Shown: positions 17,357 through 26,225 of the stretch, piece by piece
How the letters are laid out: every line of letters starts with the position of its first letter
How positions within the stretch are numbered: the first letter of the stretch is position 1
Assembly (NCBI RefSeq): GCF_002000985.1
Contig: NZ_CP018822.1
Span: 576,001 to 640,000 of the forward strand
Reading direction: 5' to 3'
Length of the DNA: 64,000 bases
From: Streptococcus gallolyticus subsp. gallolyticus DSM 16831
GTDB lineage: Bacteria; Bacillota; Bacilli; Lactobacillales; Streptococcaceae
Made by a program: the position numbers and the translations under genes
Notes under the pieces: model-generated
What the model saw: only the letters and a program-made list of their open reading frames with translations
The model's database searches: none
Told to the model about the DNA's origin: nothing

Positions 17357-17729
17357 TATTTGGTTAGAAAAAAATTTTTTAGAAAACTTTTGAAAATTAT
17401 AACAGTTATTAAAAAAGAATCATTTTAACAATATAAAAAGACTTTGAAGAAGATTGCACACACAACTTTTTCAGGTCTTTTTTCTTGTATTTTTTTTGGT
17501 AAAAATAGCTGAAATTCCTTGATATGATTGACTTATTCCAAATATATGTAAGGTTTTCTAACATAAACTTAAAAAATATTGTAGAAATTTTCAAAAAAGT
17601 ATTTATTTTTTAAAAGCTTAGGTGTATAATAGCTCTATCGTTGTAAAAGCGGTCACGAAATACAAAATTATCTCACTATCTTTATTTATCATTTTGGTAT
17701 TTCAATAAAAAATTTTTAAGGAGGAGCAT
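17357..17729. other. AT-rich gap with terminator and asnA promoter
   Basis: Contains a long imperfect hairpin (AAAGAC...GTCTTT, 17435-17481, ending in a T tract) that terminates the MFS transcript. A TATAAT at 17625-17630 is a likely asnA -10, giving a ~95-base leader with no T-box or riboswitch that I can recognise. The rest is plain AT-rich DNA. Confidence 0.55.
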
Positions 17730-18722
17730 ATGAAGAAAAGCTTTATTCATCAACAGCAGGAGATTTCTTTTGTCAAGAATACTTTCACTCAATATTTGAT
17801 TGATAAACTTGACATCGTTGAAGTGCAAGGACCTATTCTCAGTCAGGTCGGGGATGGTATGCAAGATAATTTGAATGGTATTGAAAATCCCGTATCAGTG
17901 CACGTAAAACGTATTCCTGATGCTGAATATGAAGTTGTTCATTCACTTGCTAAGTGGAAACGTCATACCTTAGCACGTTTTGGCTTCAATGAAGGAGAAG
18001 GGCTTTTCGTACACATGAAAGCTCTCCGACCAGACGAAGAAGAATTAGATCCAATCCACTCTATTTATGTTGACCAATGGGATTGGGAAAAAGTTATTCC
18101 AAATGGTCGTCGCAACATCGAATATTTGAAAGAAACAGTTGAACAAGTTTATAAGGCTATTCGTTTGACAGAATTGGCTGTTGAAGCTCGTTTTGATATC
18201 GAAGCTGTTTTGCCTAAGAAAATCACATTCATCCACACAGAAGAATTGGTAGAACGTTATCCAGATTTGACACCGAAAGAACGTGAAAATGCTGCCGCTA
18301 AAGAATTTGGAGCAATTTTCCTTATCGGTATTGGTGGTATTTTGCCAGATGGTCAACGTCATGATGGTCGTGCACCTGACTACGATGACTGGACTTCTGA
18401 ATCAGAAAATGGTTACCACGGTCTTAATGGTGATATCATTGTTTGGAATGAAGCTTTGGATTCTGCCTTTGAATTGTCATCAATGGGTATTCGTGTTGAC
18501 GAGGAAGCTCTCAAACGTCAAGTTAAAATCACTGGTGACGAAGATCGTTTGCAACTAGAATGGCATAAAGCTCTTCTTAATGGTCTCTTCCCACTTACTA
18601 TTGGTGGTGGTATCGGTCAATCTCGTATGGCAATGTTCTTGCTCCGTAAGAAACATATCGGAGAAGTTCAATCAAGTGTTTGGCCAAAAGAAGTTCGTGA
18701 CACTTACGAAAATATTCTTTAA
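17730..18722 (+). CDS. asnA: Aspartate-ammonia ligase (asparagine synthetase A)
   Basis: A 330-residue protein of normal length with AsnA landmarks: [15 protein letters not shown] at the start, [36 protein letters not shown], and the C-terminal [14 protein letters not shown] and SSVWP motifs. The enzyme makes asparagine from aspartate, ammonia and ATP, using a fold related to class II aspartyl-tRNA synthetase. Strong GGAGGAG ribosome site eight bases upstream. Single gene between terminators. Confidence 0.96.
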   Translation: MKKSFIHQQQEISFVKNTFTQYLIDKLDIVEVQGPILSQVGDGMQDNLNGIENPVSVHVKRIPDAEYEVVHSLAKWKRHTLARFGFNEGEGLFVHMKALRPDEEELDPIHSIYVDQWDWEKVIPNGRRNIEYLKETVEQVYKAIRLTELAVEARFDIEAVLPKKITFIHTEELVERYPDLTPKERENAAAKEFGAIFLIGIGGILPDGQRHDGRAPDYDDWTSESENGYHGLNGDIIVWNEALDSAFELSSMGIRVDEEALKRQVKITGDEDRLQLEWHKALLNGLFPLTIGGGIGQSRMAMFLLRKKHIGEVQSSVWPKEVRDTYENIL

Positions 18723-18753
18723 GTAGAAGAAATCTTATTTTAAGGACTAAGAA

Positions 18754-18785
18754 AAGTCGGCTAGGATAACTAGTCGGCTTTTTGA
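18754..18785 (+). terminator. Terminator after asnA
   Basis: AAGTCGGCTAG (18754-18764) pairs with CTAGTCGGCTT (18770-18780) with two wobble pairs, then a T tract. Confidence 0.82.
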
Positions 18786-18797
18786 TTTTGGGAATAG

Positions 18798-18831
18798 AAA
18801 AAGTTGTTAGAGCGAGTTTCTAACAACTTTT
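18798..18831 (-). terminator. Terminator of the first coiled-coil secreted protein gene
   Basis: AAAGTTGTTAGA/TCTAACAACTTT 12-bp stem (18800-18830). On the minus strand it ends in a T run just beyond the stop at 18851. Confidence 0.82.
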
Positions 18832-18850
18832 GTAAAATTATTTAAATTGC

Positions 18851-19603
18851 TTACCAAGGAAGACCTGCTGCAGCAATTTCAGCTTTTGAAGCGTATTGTC
18901 CATTTGGACGATGCCATCTGCCACGAGCATCTCTAGAGTATCCACTAGCAGCTTGTTGTTGTGCCTGTTGAGCCGCTGCCTGTTCTTGTGCTTGGCGTGC
19001 AGCTTCTTCGGCTGCAGCTTGTTCTTGAGCCTGTCTAGCGGCTTCTTCAGCCTGTCTAGCCTCTTCGGCTTTTCTTGCTTCTTCAGCTTGAGCCGCTTCC
19101 TCGGCTTCTTTAGTCTCAATAGCTGAAACAACGGCGTTAATACGATTGTTAAAATCACCTTTTTTAGCTGTGTCTGTTACCGCATCAACTTTATTTTTAG
19201 CATCGTCAACATTTTCACGAGTTTGATTAGCTTCTAAGTTTGCAACAGCAGTTTCAGCCGCTGCCTGAGCTGTCTCTTCTTGTTTTTGTGTTTCTATCAC
19301 AGTCTTGACAGTTGCGATACGTTTTTTAAGCTGTTTTTTGACTTTTATATTTTTTACGGCTTTAACTTTTTTGCTAGCTAAATCAAGATTTTCTTGGGTC
19401 TGGTCCTTTTCAAGTTGTTTAACAGCTTTTTTTGCTGCTTTAGTAGCTTTATCGTCTTTTTTGGTGGTTTTACTTTTAGACTTAGTATCCGCTAAAACAA
19501 CATGATTGTTTTCGACTGGTGTTGTTAAAAATCCTTGGTCTTGAGAGACTCCGATGAGGGCAGTTGTCATTAATAATATGGCGAGTTTCATTTTCTTCTT
19601 CAT
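18851..19603 (-). CDS. Secreted coiled-coil repeat protein (paralogue A)
   Basis: A 250-residue protein with a signal peptide (MKKKMKLAILLMTTALIGV...), then two ~45-residue helical repeats of the form AVxxLExxQTxxNxDxAxxKVxAV...RIxxVxxxIE. These are followed by a long Ala/Glu/Gln/Arg coiled coil (AEEAARQAQEQAAAEEAARQ) and a compact C-terminal tail ending RDARGRWHRPNGQYASKAEI. No LPxTG anchor, so released or held by the tail. I know of no assigned function. The downstream neighbour on the same strand is a clear paralogue with a different C-terminal module. Confidence 0.75.
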   Translation of the reverse strand: MKKKMKLAILLMTTALIGVSQDQGFLTTPVENNHVVLADTKSKSKTTKKDDKATKAAKKAVKQLEKDQTQENLDLASKKVKAVKNIKVKKQLKKRIATVKTVIETQKQEETAQAAAETAVANLEANQTRENVDDAKNKVDAVTDTAKKGDFNNRINAVVSAIETKEAEEAAQAEEARKAEEARQAEEAARQAQEQAAAEEAARQAQEQAAAQQAQQQAASGYSRDARGRWHRPNGQYASKAEIAAAGLPW

Positions 19604-19730
19604 GTTTGATTCCTCCTGAAAAAACTTTGAATGATAAAATTTTTACACTAAAAGAATACCATTTTGGAATAATTCTGTAAATCTCTTTTTAAGGAAAAAT
19701 TAAGCAAAAAATGTTTGCGTAAAAATACTA

Positions 19731-19763
19731 TAAAAAAGCCGCTAGAGCAATCTCTAACGACTT
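19731..19763 (-). terminator. Terminator between the two coiled-coil paralogues
   Basis: Minus-strand hairpin AGTCGTTAGAG/CTCTAGCGGCT (wobble pairs included) followed by T6. It separates the paralogues into two transcripts. Confidence 0.78.
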
Positions 19764-19774
19764 AAAATAATCTA

Positions 19775-20620
19775 TTATTCAAAACCACAGAGTGTTAAGC
19801 CTAAGGCTTGTGCTTCTGATAAGCTAACTGGTGTAGTGCTTTTTGAGCGATTTAAGCCACGGCAATTTGGATTGAGGTGGTAGTGGCTACCAGTTCTTGT
19901 AATGTAAACTGTTGTGGTATCTCCTGGTTGGGCAGCTGCTTGGTTTTGTTGTTGCTGTGACTGTTGAGCAGCAGCTTCAGCAGCGGCTTGTTCTTGAGCT
20001 TGTTTAGCAGCTTCGGCTTCTTTGGCTTCGATAGCTGAAACAACAGCGTTGATACGGTTGTTGAAAGCTTCCTTTTTAGTTGAATTATTTACCGCATTAA
20101 CTTTATTTTTAGCGTCATCAATGTTATCACGCGATTGGTTATTTTCAAGGTTTTTAACCGCAGTTTCTGCTTTATCTTCTAGTTCTTTTTCTTTTTTAGC
20201 TTCAATGGCTGTTTTGACAGTTGCGATACGCTTTTGAAATTTCTCTTTTTTGTCAGCGTCTGTAACAGCGTCAACTTTACTTGTTGCTAAATCAAGATTA
20301 GCCTGCGTTTGGTCTTTCTCGAGATTTTTTACGGCAGTTTCTGCACTGTTTTCAATCTCTTTAGTCTTTTGAACTTCTTTTTTGCCGACTTCAATGTAAT
20401 CAGCGTTTTCTTCTTTAAAATCAGCCAGTTCATCTTGGCTATCTTTTAAGTCTGATTTGGCTTGTTTGACATCTTGGCTAAGCTGTTCAATCTTATCCTC
20501 TGCTTGGGATAATTCTTGACTTTGGTTACCTTGACTAGAAAAACTAGCAATCAATAATACCGATAAAATGGTAATGGCAAGATTTTTCTTGTCTTTAAAG
20601 AATGTTTTAAAATTCATCAT
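19775..20620 (-). CDS. Secreted coiled-coil repeat protein with Cys/His C-terminal module (paralogue B)
   Basis: A 281-residue protein with an N-terminal signal/anchor (KNLAITILSVLLIASFSSQ), a predicted coiled coil (residues ~35-80), and the same two ~45-residue helical repeats as its neighbour (AVKNLEKDQTQANLDLATSK and a second copy). A Gln/Ala-rich stretch follows, then a ~45-residue module with SHYHLNPNCRGL and LTLCGFE. That Cys/His-bearing tail resembles short modules at the ends of secreted nucleases and surface proteins and may bind metal. The shared repeats with different tails suggest a duplicated helical scaffold carrying different terminal domains. Function unknown. Confidence 0.75.
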   Translation of the reverse strand: MMNFKTFFKDKKNLAITILSVLLIASFSSQGNQSQELSQAEDKIEQLSQDVKQAKSDLKDSQDELADFKEENADYIEVGKKEVQKTKEIENSAETAVKNLEKDQTQANLDLATSKVDAVTDADKKEKFQKRIATVKTAIEAKKEKELEDKAETAVKNLENNQSRDNIDDAKNKVNAVNNSTKKEAFNNRINAVVSAIEAKEAEAAKQAQEQAAAEAAAQQSQQQQNQAAAQPGDTTTVYITRTGSHYHLNPNCRGLNRSKSTTPVSLSEAQALGLTLCGFE

Positions 20621-20734
20621 AACTCCTTTATCCTAAAAAACTTTGACAATTAAAATTATCACAACAATCATATCAAATCTCATTTTTAGTGTAAAGATGA
20701 CTTGATCATTTTTTAAGGTATTTTATTTGAATTT

Positions 20735-20743
20735 TGCTATAAT
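20735..20743 (+). promoter_or_regulatory. Extended -10 (TGCTATAAT) abutting rsmD
   Basis: TGC-TATAAT at 20735-20743 ends seven bases before the ATG at 20751, so the transcript would begin at or next to the start codon. Confidence 0.65.
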
Positions 20744-20750
20744 GGTTGTT

Positions 20751-21290
20751 ATGAGAGTTGTAGCAGGAAAATTTGGTGGGCGTCCTTTAAAGACGCTAGA
20801 TGGAAAAATTACGCGCCCGACAACAGATAAGGTTAAAGGTGCTATTTTTAATATGATTGGTCCATTTTTTGATGGTGGACGTGTTTTAGATTTGTTTTCT
20901 GGTAGTGGAAGTTTAGCGATTGAAGCTATTTCACGCGGAATGGATGAAGCTGTATTGGTTGAACGCAATCGTCAAGCGCAAGCTATTATTTTAGAAAATA
21001 TCAAAATGACAAAGTCTGAGCAGCAATTTCATTTGTTAAAAATGGATGCTAATAAGGCAATTGGCGTTGTCAGCGGACCGTTTGATTTGGTGCTTTTAGA
21101 CCCACCATATGCTAAGGAAGAAATTGTCAAAAATATTACGGAATTAGAAGAAGCAGGGCTTTTGTCTGAGGATGTCATGCTGGTTTGTGAGACGGATAAG
21201 GCTGTTGATTTACCAGAAGAAATTTCAAATTTTGGCATCTGGAAACAAAAAACATATGGCATTAGTAAGGTTACGGTATATGTTAGGTAG
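20751..21290 (+). CDS. rsmD: 16S rRNA (guanine(966)-N2)-methyltransferase
   Basis: About 180 residues beginning MRVVAGKFGGRPLKTL, the standard RsmD opening, with the SAM-binding motif VLDLFSGSGSLAIEA and catalytic DPPY in LLDPPYAKEE. It methylates G966 of 16S rRNA in the 30S subunit. ATG 20751 is preferred over ATG 20742, which lies across the -10 box. No ribosome binding site is present and the predicted mRNA start coincides with the ATG, so a leaderless message is likely. It is followed after 32 bases by coaD, as is usual in streptococci. Confidence 0.93.
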   Translation: MRVVAGKFGGRPLKTLDGKITRPTTDKVKGAIFNMIGPFFDGGRVLDLFSGSGSLAIEAISRGMDEAVLVERNRQAQAIILENIKMTKSEQQFHLLKMDANKAIGVVSGPFDLVLLDPPYAKEEIVKNITELEEAGLLSEDVMLVCETDKAVDLPEEISNFGIWKQKTYGISKVTVYVR

Positions 21291-21322
21291 AATTGAGTGA
21301 TTTTATCACTAATGGAGGCAAT

Positions 21323-21820
21323 ATGGCTAAAATTGGTTTATTTACGGGGTCTTTTGACCCTGTGACAAATGGGCATCTTGATATCATAGCGCGTGCAAGC
21401 AAGTTGTTTGACACACTTTTTGTGGGCATTTTTTACAATAAAGATAAGAATGGCTTCTTTAGCGTTGACGAGAGACGGCAGATGTTAGAAGAAGCACTGC
21501 AAGAATTTCCGAACGTTAAAGTGATTACGGCGCGTGATTCTTTGGTGGTGGATATTGCCAAGCGTTTAGAAGTTAGTTATCTCGTGCGAGGTCTCCGTAA
21601 TGGGAAAGATTTAGAATACGAGGCTGATTTAGCGTTTTATAATCATTATCTGGCATCAGAGATTGAGAGTGTTTTTTTATTGAGCTCTCCTGATTTGGTT
21701 CATGTCTCATCAAGTCGCATCCGTGAATTGATTTATTTCCATTCAGATATTTCGGATTTTGTGCCAACAAGTGTTGTCAAAAAAGTGGAGGAAAAATATG
21801 GCAATCTTAAAAAGATTTAA
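21323..21820 (+). CDS. coaD: Phosphopantetheine adenylyltransferase
   Basis: A 165-residue nucleotidyltransferase with the GSFDPVTNGH nucleotide-binding motif at the start and VHVSSSRIREL near the end. It joins ATP and 4'-phosphopantetheine to dephospho-CoA in coenzyme A synthesis. Start ATG 21323, seven bases after GGAGG. Its last 23 bases overlap the start of the PDZ protease gene. Confidence 0.95.
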   Translation: MAKIGLFTGSFDPVTNGHLDIIARASKLFDTLFVGIFYNKDKNGFFSVDERRQMLEEALQEFPNVKVITARDSLVVDIAKRLEVSYLVRGLRNGKDLEYEADLAFYNHYLASEIESVFLLSSPDLVHVSSSRIRELIYFHSDISDFVPTSVVKKVEEKYGNLKKI

Positions 21821-22883
21821 AGAGATTTTGAAAAAGTTGGGTCGTATTTTATATCGCTTTAAGTGGTGGATATTAGGTGTTGTAGGCATTGTTTTTTTAC
21901 TATTTAGCTTGTTGTATCCGCTTGATTACTATATTGAAATGCCTGGTGGTGCTTATGATATTCGTAGCGTTTTAACGGTTGATAATAAGGAAGATGACGA
22001 AGATGGCTCTTATAATTTTGTGGCTGTCACGGTTAGTCAGGCGACCTTGGCACAATTGGTTTATGCTTGGTTAACTCCCTACACAGAAATTTCGACAGCC
22101 GCAGATGTGACTGGTGGTTATAGCAATGCTGATTATCTTCGTATCAATGAGTATTACATGGAAACCTCTCAAAATACAGCGACTTATCAAGCCTTAACCT
22201 TGGCAGGAAAGGAAGCGACGCTTGATTATCAAGGGGTTTATGTTTTAAATGTTAGTGATAATTCGACGTTTAAAGGGATTTTGAATATCGCTGATACGGT
22301 AACTGGGGTTAACGGTCAGACATTTAACAGCTCGGCAGAATTAATGGCCTATGTGGCTGATTTGGATTTAGGGTCTGAGGTAACAGTTCAATATACATCA
22401 GACGGCGAAGCAAAAGAAGCCACAGGAAAAATTATTGAATTGTCAAATGGAAAAAATGGTATCGGAATCGGTTTGGTAGATCATACGTCGGTGTCATCAG
22501 ATGTTGATGTTGATTTTGATACGAGTGGTGTCGGTGGTCCAAGTGCTGGTTTGATGTTTACGCTTGATATTTATGACCAATTAAATAGTGAAGATTTGCG
22601 TAAAGGTCGTAAAATTGCTGGTACAGGTACGATTGAATCAGATGGTTCAGTCGGGGATATTGGTGGCGCAGCACTTAAAGTTGTTGCTGCTGCTAAAGCT
22701 GGTGCGGATATTTTCTTTGTTCCAAATAACCCTGTGGATGAGGAAACATTGAAAAAAGATCCTGATGCAAAAACGAACTATGAAGAAGCTGTCGAAGCTG
22801 CTAAAGACCTCGATACCGATATGAAAATCGTCCCAGTAACAACCGTCCAAGAAGCAATTGACTATCTACGAAACAATGATTAA
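21798..22883 (+). CDS. sepM: SepM/YlbL-family membrane protease (PDZ plus Lon-type domain)
   Basis: A 361-residue protein with one N-terminal membrane segment (KWWILGVVGIVFLLFSLLY, residues ~20-40). A PDZ domain lies near residues 120-200 (GILNIADTVTGVNGQTFNS), then a Lon/S16-type protease domain with catalytic Ser249 in GVGGPSAG and Lys294 in AALKVVAAA, correctly spaced. The S. mutans homologue SepM trims the competence/bacteriocin signal peptide CSP outside the cell; the same job here is inference. The start overlaps coaD and has its own GGAGG. Confidence 0.9.
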   Translation: MAILKRFKEILKKLGRILYRFKWWILGVVGIVFLLFSLLYPLDYYIEMPGGAYDIRSVLTVDNKEDDEDGSYNFVAVTVSQATLAQLVYAWLTPYTEISTAADVTGGYSNADYLRINEYYMETSQNTATYQALTLAGKEATLDYQGVYVLNVSDNSTFKGILNIADTVTGVNGQTFNSSAELMAYVADLDLGSEVTVQYTSDGEAKEATGKIIELSNGKNGIGIGLVDHTSVSSDVDVDFDTSGVGGPSAGLMFTLDIYDQLNSEDLRKGRKIAGTGTIESDGSVGDIGGAALKVVAAAKAGADIFFVPNNPVDEETLKKDPDAKTNYEEAVEAAKDLDTDMKIVPVTTVQEAIDYLRNND

Positions 22884-22889
22884 AACGAA

Positions 22890-22919
22890 AACATCTCTGT
22901 GAATACGGAGATGTTTTTT
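22890..22919 (+). terminator. Terminator after sepM
   Basis: AACATCTC (22890-22897)/GAGATGTT (22908-22915) with T tail; ends the rsmD-coaD-sepM transcript. Confidence 0.82.
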
Positions 22920-23011
22920 GTTCACTTTAAATTAATTTTTTCTTAAGCTTCATTGGGTAAAATTTCCTTAAAATGTAGCAGTAGATTAGTAATAATAGAT
23001 AGGAGGGAGTT

Positions 23012-23266
23012 ATGACGAACTGGCAAAAGCGATTTGTGATTTGGTTTAATCTTGCCATTTTATTTATTTTTTTAGATGTGACTTTGTTGATATTTATTCG
23101 GTCGATTAATAGTGATGGTGTTTATCAGACAATGCAAATGAAATGGCTAACGTTTTTAATGTGGATTCTCTGTTATGCTTTTGTTTGGATGTGTCAGGGT
23201 GTGGGGTATATGTTTTTTAAACACATTAAACAAGCAAGAAAACAAGAAGATAGGCATGTGGTTTAA
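23012..23266 (+). CDS. Small two-helix membrane protein
   Basis: An 84-residue protein with two hydrophobic segments (residues ~9-30 and ~46-70) and a basic C-terminal tail (KHIKQARKQEDRH). Very strong ribosome site (AGGAGGGAG, six bases before ATG). I do not recognise it. Flanked by terminators, so monocistronic. Confidence 0.65.
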   Translation: MTNWQKRFVIWFNLAILFIFLDVTLLIFIRSINSDGVYQTMQMKWLTFLMWILCYAFVWMCQGVGYMFFKHIKQARKQEDRHVV

Positions 23267-23274
23267 TAGTAGAT

Positions 23275-23310
23275 AATGAGTTGGATTTACAGAATCTGAT
23301 TCATTTTTTA
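23275..23310 (+). terminator. Terminator after the small membrane protein
   Basis: AATGAGTTGGATT (23275-23287) pairs with AATCTGATTCATT (23293-23305) with G-T wobbles, followed by T residues. Confidence 0.7.
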
Positions 23311-23449
23311 TGCTTAGTTTAATAAAAATAATGCTTTAAATAGGTGCAAATGTGCTAATTTTTAAAATGATTATAATTAACGAGTCGTTTTATTTACGAA
23401 TTCTTAAGAAAAGTGTTATAATACACATAATTTTAAGGAGGAGATTTTT

Positions 23450-24109
23450 ATGTCAAAAAAATTCTTTGCAGAACTAATTGGGACATTTGTTTTGGTTTTT
23501 CTTGGGACAGGAGCAGCTGTCTTGGGCGGCGGAGCAGATAGTGTTGTTGGCTATGCGTCGATTGCATTGGCATTTGGCTTAACGATTGTGGCTTCTGCTT
23601 ACAGTATTGGTACAGTTTCAGGTGCGCATTTGAATCCAGCGGTTTCGATTGCAATGTACTTGAATAAACGTATTGATAGTAAGGAACTTGGTACTTATAT
23701 TTTAGGACAGGTTGTGGGAGCACTTCTTGGCAGTTTTGCACTTTTGGTCATTACTGGTGATAATGCTACTTTAGGGCAAAATGTTGTTGCGGATGGCTAC
23801 AGTCTTGTGACAGGCTTCTTAGTAGAAGTGATTCTAACCTTTATCTTTATTCTAGTTATTTTAACGGTAACTTCGAGTCGAAAAGGCAATGCTCAGTTGG
23901 CAGGTTTGGTTATTGGATTGACCTTGACGTTAATTCATTTTGTTGGTATTCCAGTAACGGGTATGTCAGCTAATCCAGCACGTAGTTTAGCGCCAGCGCT
24001 TTTGGCAGGTGGAGATGCTTTAAGTCAAATTTGGATTTTCATCTTGGCACCAATTGTTGGTGGAGTTCTAGCTTCTATTGTTTCGCAAAGTTTACTTGAA
24101 ACAGAATAA
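23450..24109 (+). CDS. Aquaporin (MIP family)
   Basis: A 219-residue six-helix channel with both NPA half-helix motifs: HLNPAVS near residue 63 and SANPARS near residue 175, with Arg after the second NPA at the selectivity filter. Length and sequence (ELIGTFVLVFLGTGAAVL) look more like water-selective AqpZ than glycerol facilitators, which carry NPA-R-D. Strong AAGGAGGAG ribosome site; a TATAAT at ~23416 gives an extended -10 promoter. Single gene with terminator. Confidence 0.9.
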   Translation: MSKKFFAELIGTFVLVFLGTGAAVLGGGADSVVGYASIALAFGLTIVASAYSIGTVSGAHLNPAVSIAMYLNKRIDSKELGTYILGQVVGALLGSFALLVITGDNATLGQNVVADGYSLVTGFLVEVILTFIFILVILTVTSSRKGNAQLAGLVIGLTLTLIHFVGIPVTGMSANPARSLAPALLAGGDALSQIWIFILAPIVGGVLASIVSQSLLETE

Positions 24110-24120
24110 CATATGATAAT

Positions 24121-24150
24121 CTGCATTAGTTTTAACTAGTGCAGTTTGTG
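24121..24150 (+). terminator. Terminator after the aquaporin gene
   Basis: CTGCATTAG (24121-24129)/CTAGTGCAG (24136-24144) then TTTGTGTG. Confidence 0.7.
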
Positions 24151-24219
24151 TGTACAGATGTTTTTTAAAGGGCTTTCATTTAGGATGTTAATTAAAAAGA
24201 GTAAAAGGAGATGTAAAAA

Positions 24220-24258
24220 ATGATGATTAAGTTTCGGAGAAGTAGGCATGTCGGCTAA
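24220..24258 (+). CDS. Short upstream ORF overlapping the next gene
   Basis: ATG 24220 follows AAAGGAG by eight bases and reads MMIKFRRSRHVG then stops at 24258, overlapping the start of the 24248 gene in a different frame (+1). It may act as a leader peptide for translational coupling, or be the original start separated from the main frame by a one-base change. Either is inference. Confidence 0.35.
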   Translation: MMIKFRRSRHVG

Positions 24259-24757
24259 AGGTAAGCGGTTATTGGTAGTGATAACGCTACTTGGTATCAC
24301 GACAGTTTGTTCTGTTATTGGCTATCATGTTTACCGCCGTAACGATTTTAAAAGGGCTTATGAACATGGAACGTTATTTGAGCAGCTAGATGTGTTAATG
24401 AACAGTCAACGTTATGTAACTGTTATTGAAGAGGCTGGCTATGAAGTGGATAAAGTTGATTACGTCATGTATAATTGGATTGTAACGCTCACGACAACTG
24501 GTACGCCAGCGATTACGATTGAGTCATCAAGCGATAGTAGTGCCTTTTTTGTGACATTTGAAACGACTGAAGATGAGCAAGAAGTGTCGGTTTATTTTGA
24601 GTTAGATGGTGATTTTAATATCGCTTATCAAACGGTAAGAGATGCTCAAGGAAATGATGTTGCTATAACAACGACGCAACAGACGAAATTACTCAATATC
24701 GTCAAAAAAGAAGTAAGAAAGATGCTTAAAACGATTTATCGGACAATGTATCCTTAA
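24248..24757 (+). CDS. Membrane-anchored hypothetical protein
   Basis: A 169-residue protein with one N-terminal membrane segment (LLVVITLLGITTVCSVIGY) and a ~130-residue extracellular domain of alternating beta strands, ending in a helix (LLNIVKKEVRKMLKTIYRT). Family not recognised. ATG 24248 has a modest GGAGAAG site; a stronger site serves the small overlapping ORF at 24220. A weak hairpin at 24767-24803 with a T tract follows. Confidence 0.65.
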   Translation: MSAKGKRLLVVITLLGITTVCSVIGYHVYRRNDFKRAYEHGTLFEQLDVLMNSQRYVTVIEEAGYEVDKVDYVMYNWIVTLTTTGTPAITIESSSDSSAFFVTFETTEDEQEVSVYFELDGDFNIAYQTVRDAQGNDVAITTTQQTKLLNIVKKEVRKMLKTIYRTMYP

Positions 24758-24853
24758 AAAGTAGTAGGATGAGTTAGATTTTTAAAGTCTGGCTTATTTT
24801 TTTGTGATAAAAATGGCTTAAAAACGCTAGAATATCACTATTTACGCGGAAAA

Positions 24854-24862
24854 TGCTATAAT
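24854..24862 (+). promoter_or_regulatory. Extended -10 (TGCTATAAT) abutting the nucleotidase gene
   Basis: TGC-TATAAT at 24854-24862 ends six bases before ATG 24869; no ribosome site intervenes. The same arrangement is seen at rsmD. Confidence 0.62.
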
Positions 24863-24868
24863 AAAATT

Positions 24869-26194
24869 ATGACAGAAAAGCTAACGATTTTACATTTAAA
24901 TGATTGGCATTCGCATTTTGAAACCTATCCAAAATTAAAACGATTCTTCCAAGATTATGCTGACCAAGATGCTGAGGTTATCAAGATTGATGTTGGTGAC
25001 AATATTGATCGTTGGCATCCGATGACTGATGCAACGCAAGGAAAATATAATGTTCAATTGATGAATGAGCTAGGCATTGATTTTGCGACAATTGGGAATA
25101 ACGAAGGCATTGGACTGGCTAAAACGATGCTCAATCAAGTCTACGAAAGTGCCAATTTTGATGTGATTTTAGGAAATTTAGAGGATAAAGCAGGGCGTCC
25201 AACATGGGCTAAGCCTTACAAGATTTATGAGACAGCTCTTGGAACCAAGATTGCCTTTCTAGCCTACACTTTTCCTTATTACCTGACGTATGAACCAGGT
25301 GGTTGGCAAGTGTTGGACCCAATCACATGCTTAAAGCGTGATTTGGAAATTCCAGAGGTCAAATCAGCAGATTTCCATATTTTATTGAGTCATCTTGGTT
25401 TGCCATTGGATGAAAAAATCACCGCAGAAGTGCCAGAAATTGACTTGATTATTGGTGCTCACACGCATCATGTCTTTGAGGACGGTGCTTGTCTTAACGG
25501 CACTTATTTAGCGGCTGCTGGAAAATATGGTCAGTTTGCTGGTGAAATCAACTTGACCTTTGAGCACCATGAGCTGAGCGATATCACCATTCATGCCCAC
25601 GAAACGAGTCATATGCCAAGTAAGCCTGGTGATAAAAAATGGATAGAAACAGTTGAAGCGAATGGCCGCAAACTGTTAAGCCAAGAAGTAGTCAAATCTT
25701 TTGACCATGAATTAAGCCTTGATGAGTCAGGTCAAATCGTTATGGCAGCAATGAAAGAATACGCTAATGCAGATATTGCCATGATAAATTCTGGTTTAGT
25801 GGTGACCCCATTTTCTAAAAAGGTCACCAAGGATACACTACAGCATTCCTTACCACATCAAATGCGTTTGGCAAGACTAGAAGTGACGACTGACGAATTA
25901 ACGACGATTTGCCAAGACGTCTTTTCACAAGCAGAATTGTTAGCTAATCAACAAATCCGTGGCATGGGCTTTCGCGGAAAGGAATTTGGTAGGGTTTTAA
26001 CTAGCGGCTTTGATTACAAAAATGGAAAAATAGTGTATAATAAAAAGGTTACGAATGAAAAGGACACTATCAGTTTAGTCTTAGTTGACCAATATTACTT
26101 TGCACGTTATTTTGAGACCATAAAATCTCACCAAGCAGAGTTACTTTTTCCCGAATTACTACGTGAACTGGTAGAGACCTACCTAAAAAAATAA
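24869..26194 (+). CDS. Bifunctional metallophosphatase/5'-nucleotidase-like protein
   Basis: A 441-residue cytosolic protein (no signal peptide). The N-terminal calcineurin-like metallophosphatase domain has LNDWHSHF, DVGDNID, GNNEG, LSHLGLP and GAHTHHVF supplying the metal ligands. The C-terminal half is the 5'-nucleotidase substrate domain (FGRVLTSGFDYKNGK). Like YunD-type proteins it probably removes phosphate from a nucleotide or related metabolite; substrate unknown. It is first in a run with yutD, rlmN and vanZ and probably translated from a leaderless mRNA. Confidence 0.88.
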   Translation: MTEKLTILHLNDWHSHFETYPKLKRFFQDYADQDAEVIKIDVGDNIDRWHPMTDATQGKYNVQLMNELGIDFATIGNNEGIGLAKTMLNQVYESANFDVILGNLEDKAGRPTWAKPYKIYETALGTKIAFLAYTFPYYLTYEPGGWQVLDPITCLKRDLEIPEVKSADFHILLSHLGLPLDEKITAEVPEIDLIIGAHTHHVFEDGACLNGTYLAAAGKYGQFAGEINLTFEHHELSDITIHAHETSHMPSKPGDKKWIETVEANGRKLLSQEVVKSFDHELSLDESGQIVMAAMKEYANADIAMINSGLVVTPFSKKVTKDTLQHSLPHQMRLARLEVTTDELTTICQDVFSQAELLANQQIRGMGFRGKEFGRVLTSGFDYKNGKIVYNKKVTNEKDTISLVLVDQYYFARYFETIKSHQAELLFPELLRELVETYLKK

Positions 26195-26225
26195 TATGAA
26201 TTTTAGCGATTAAGAGAGGAGACCG

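Noticed and set aside
18838..19158. Alternative minus-strand frame in the coiled-coil protein, rich in Lys/Leu/Arg
   Set aside because: A frame-shifted reading of the Ala/Glu/Gln repeats with no start signal.
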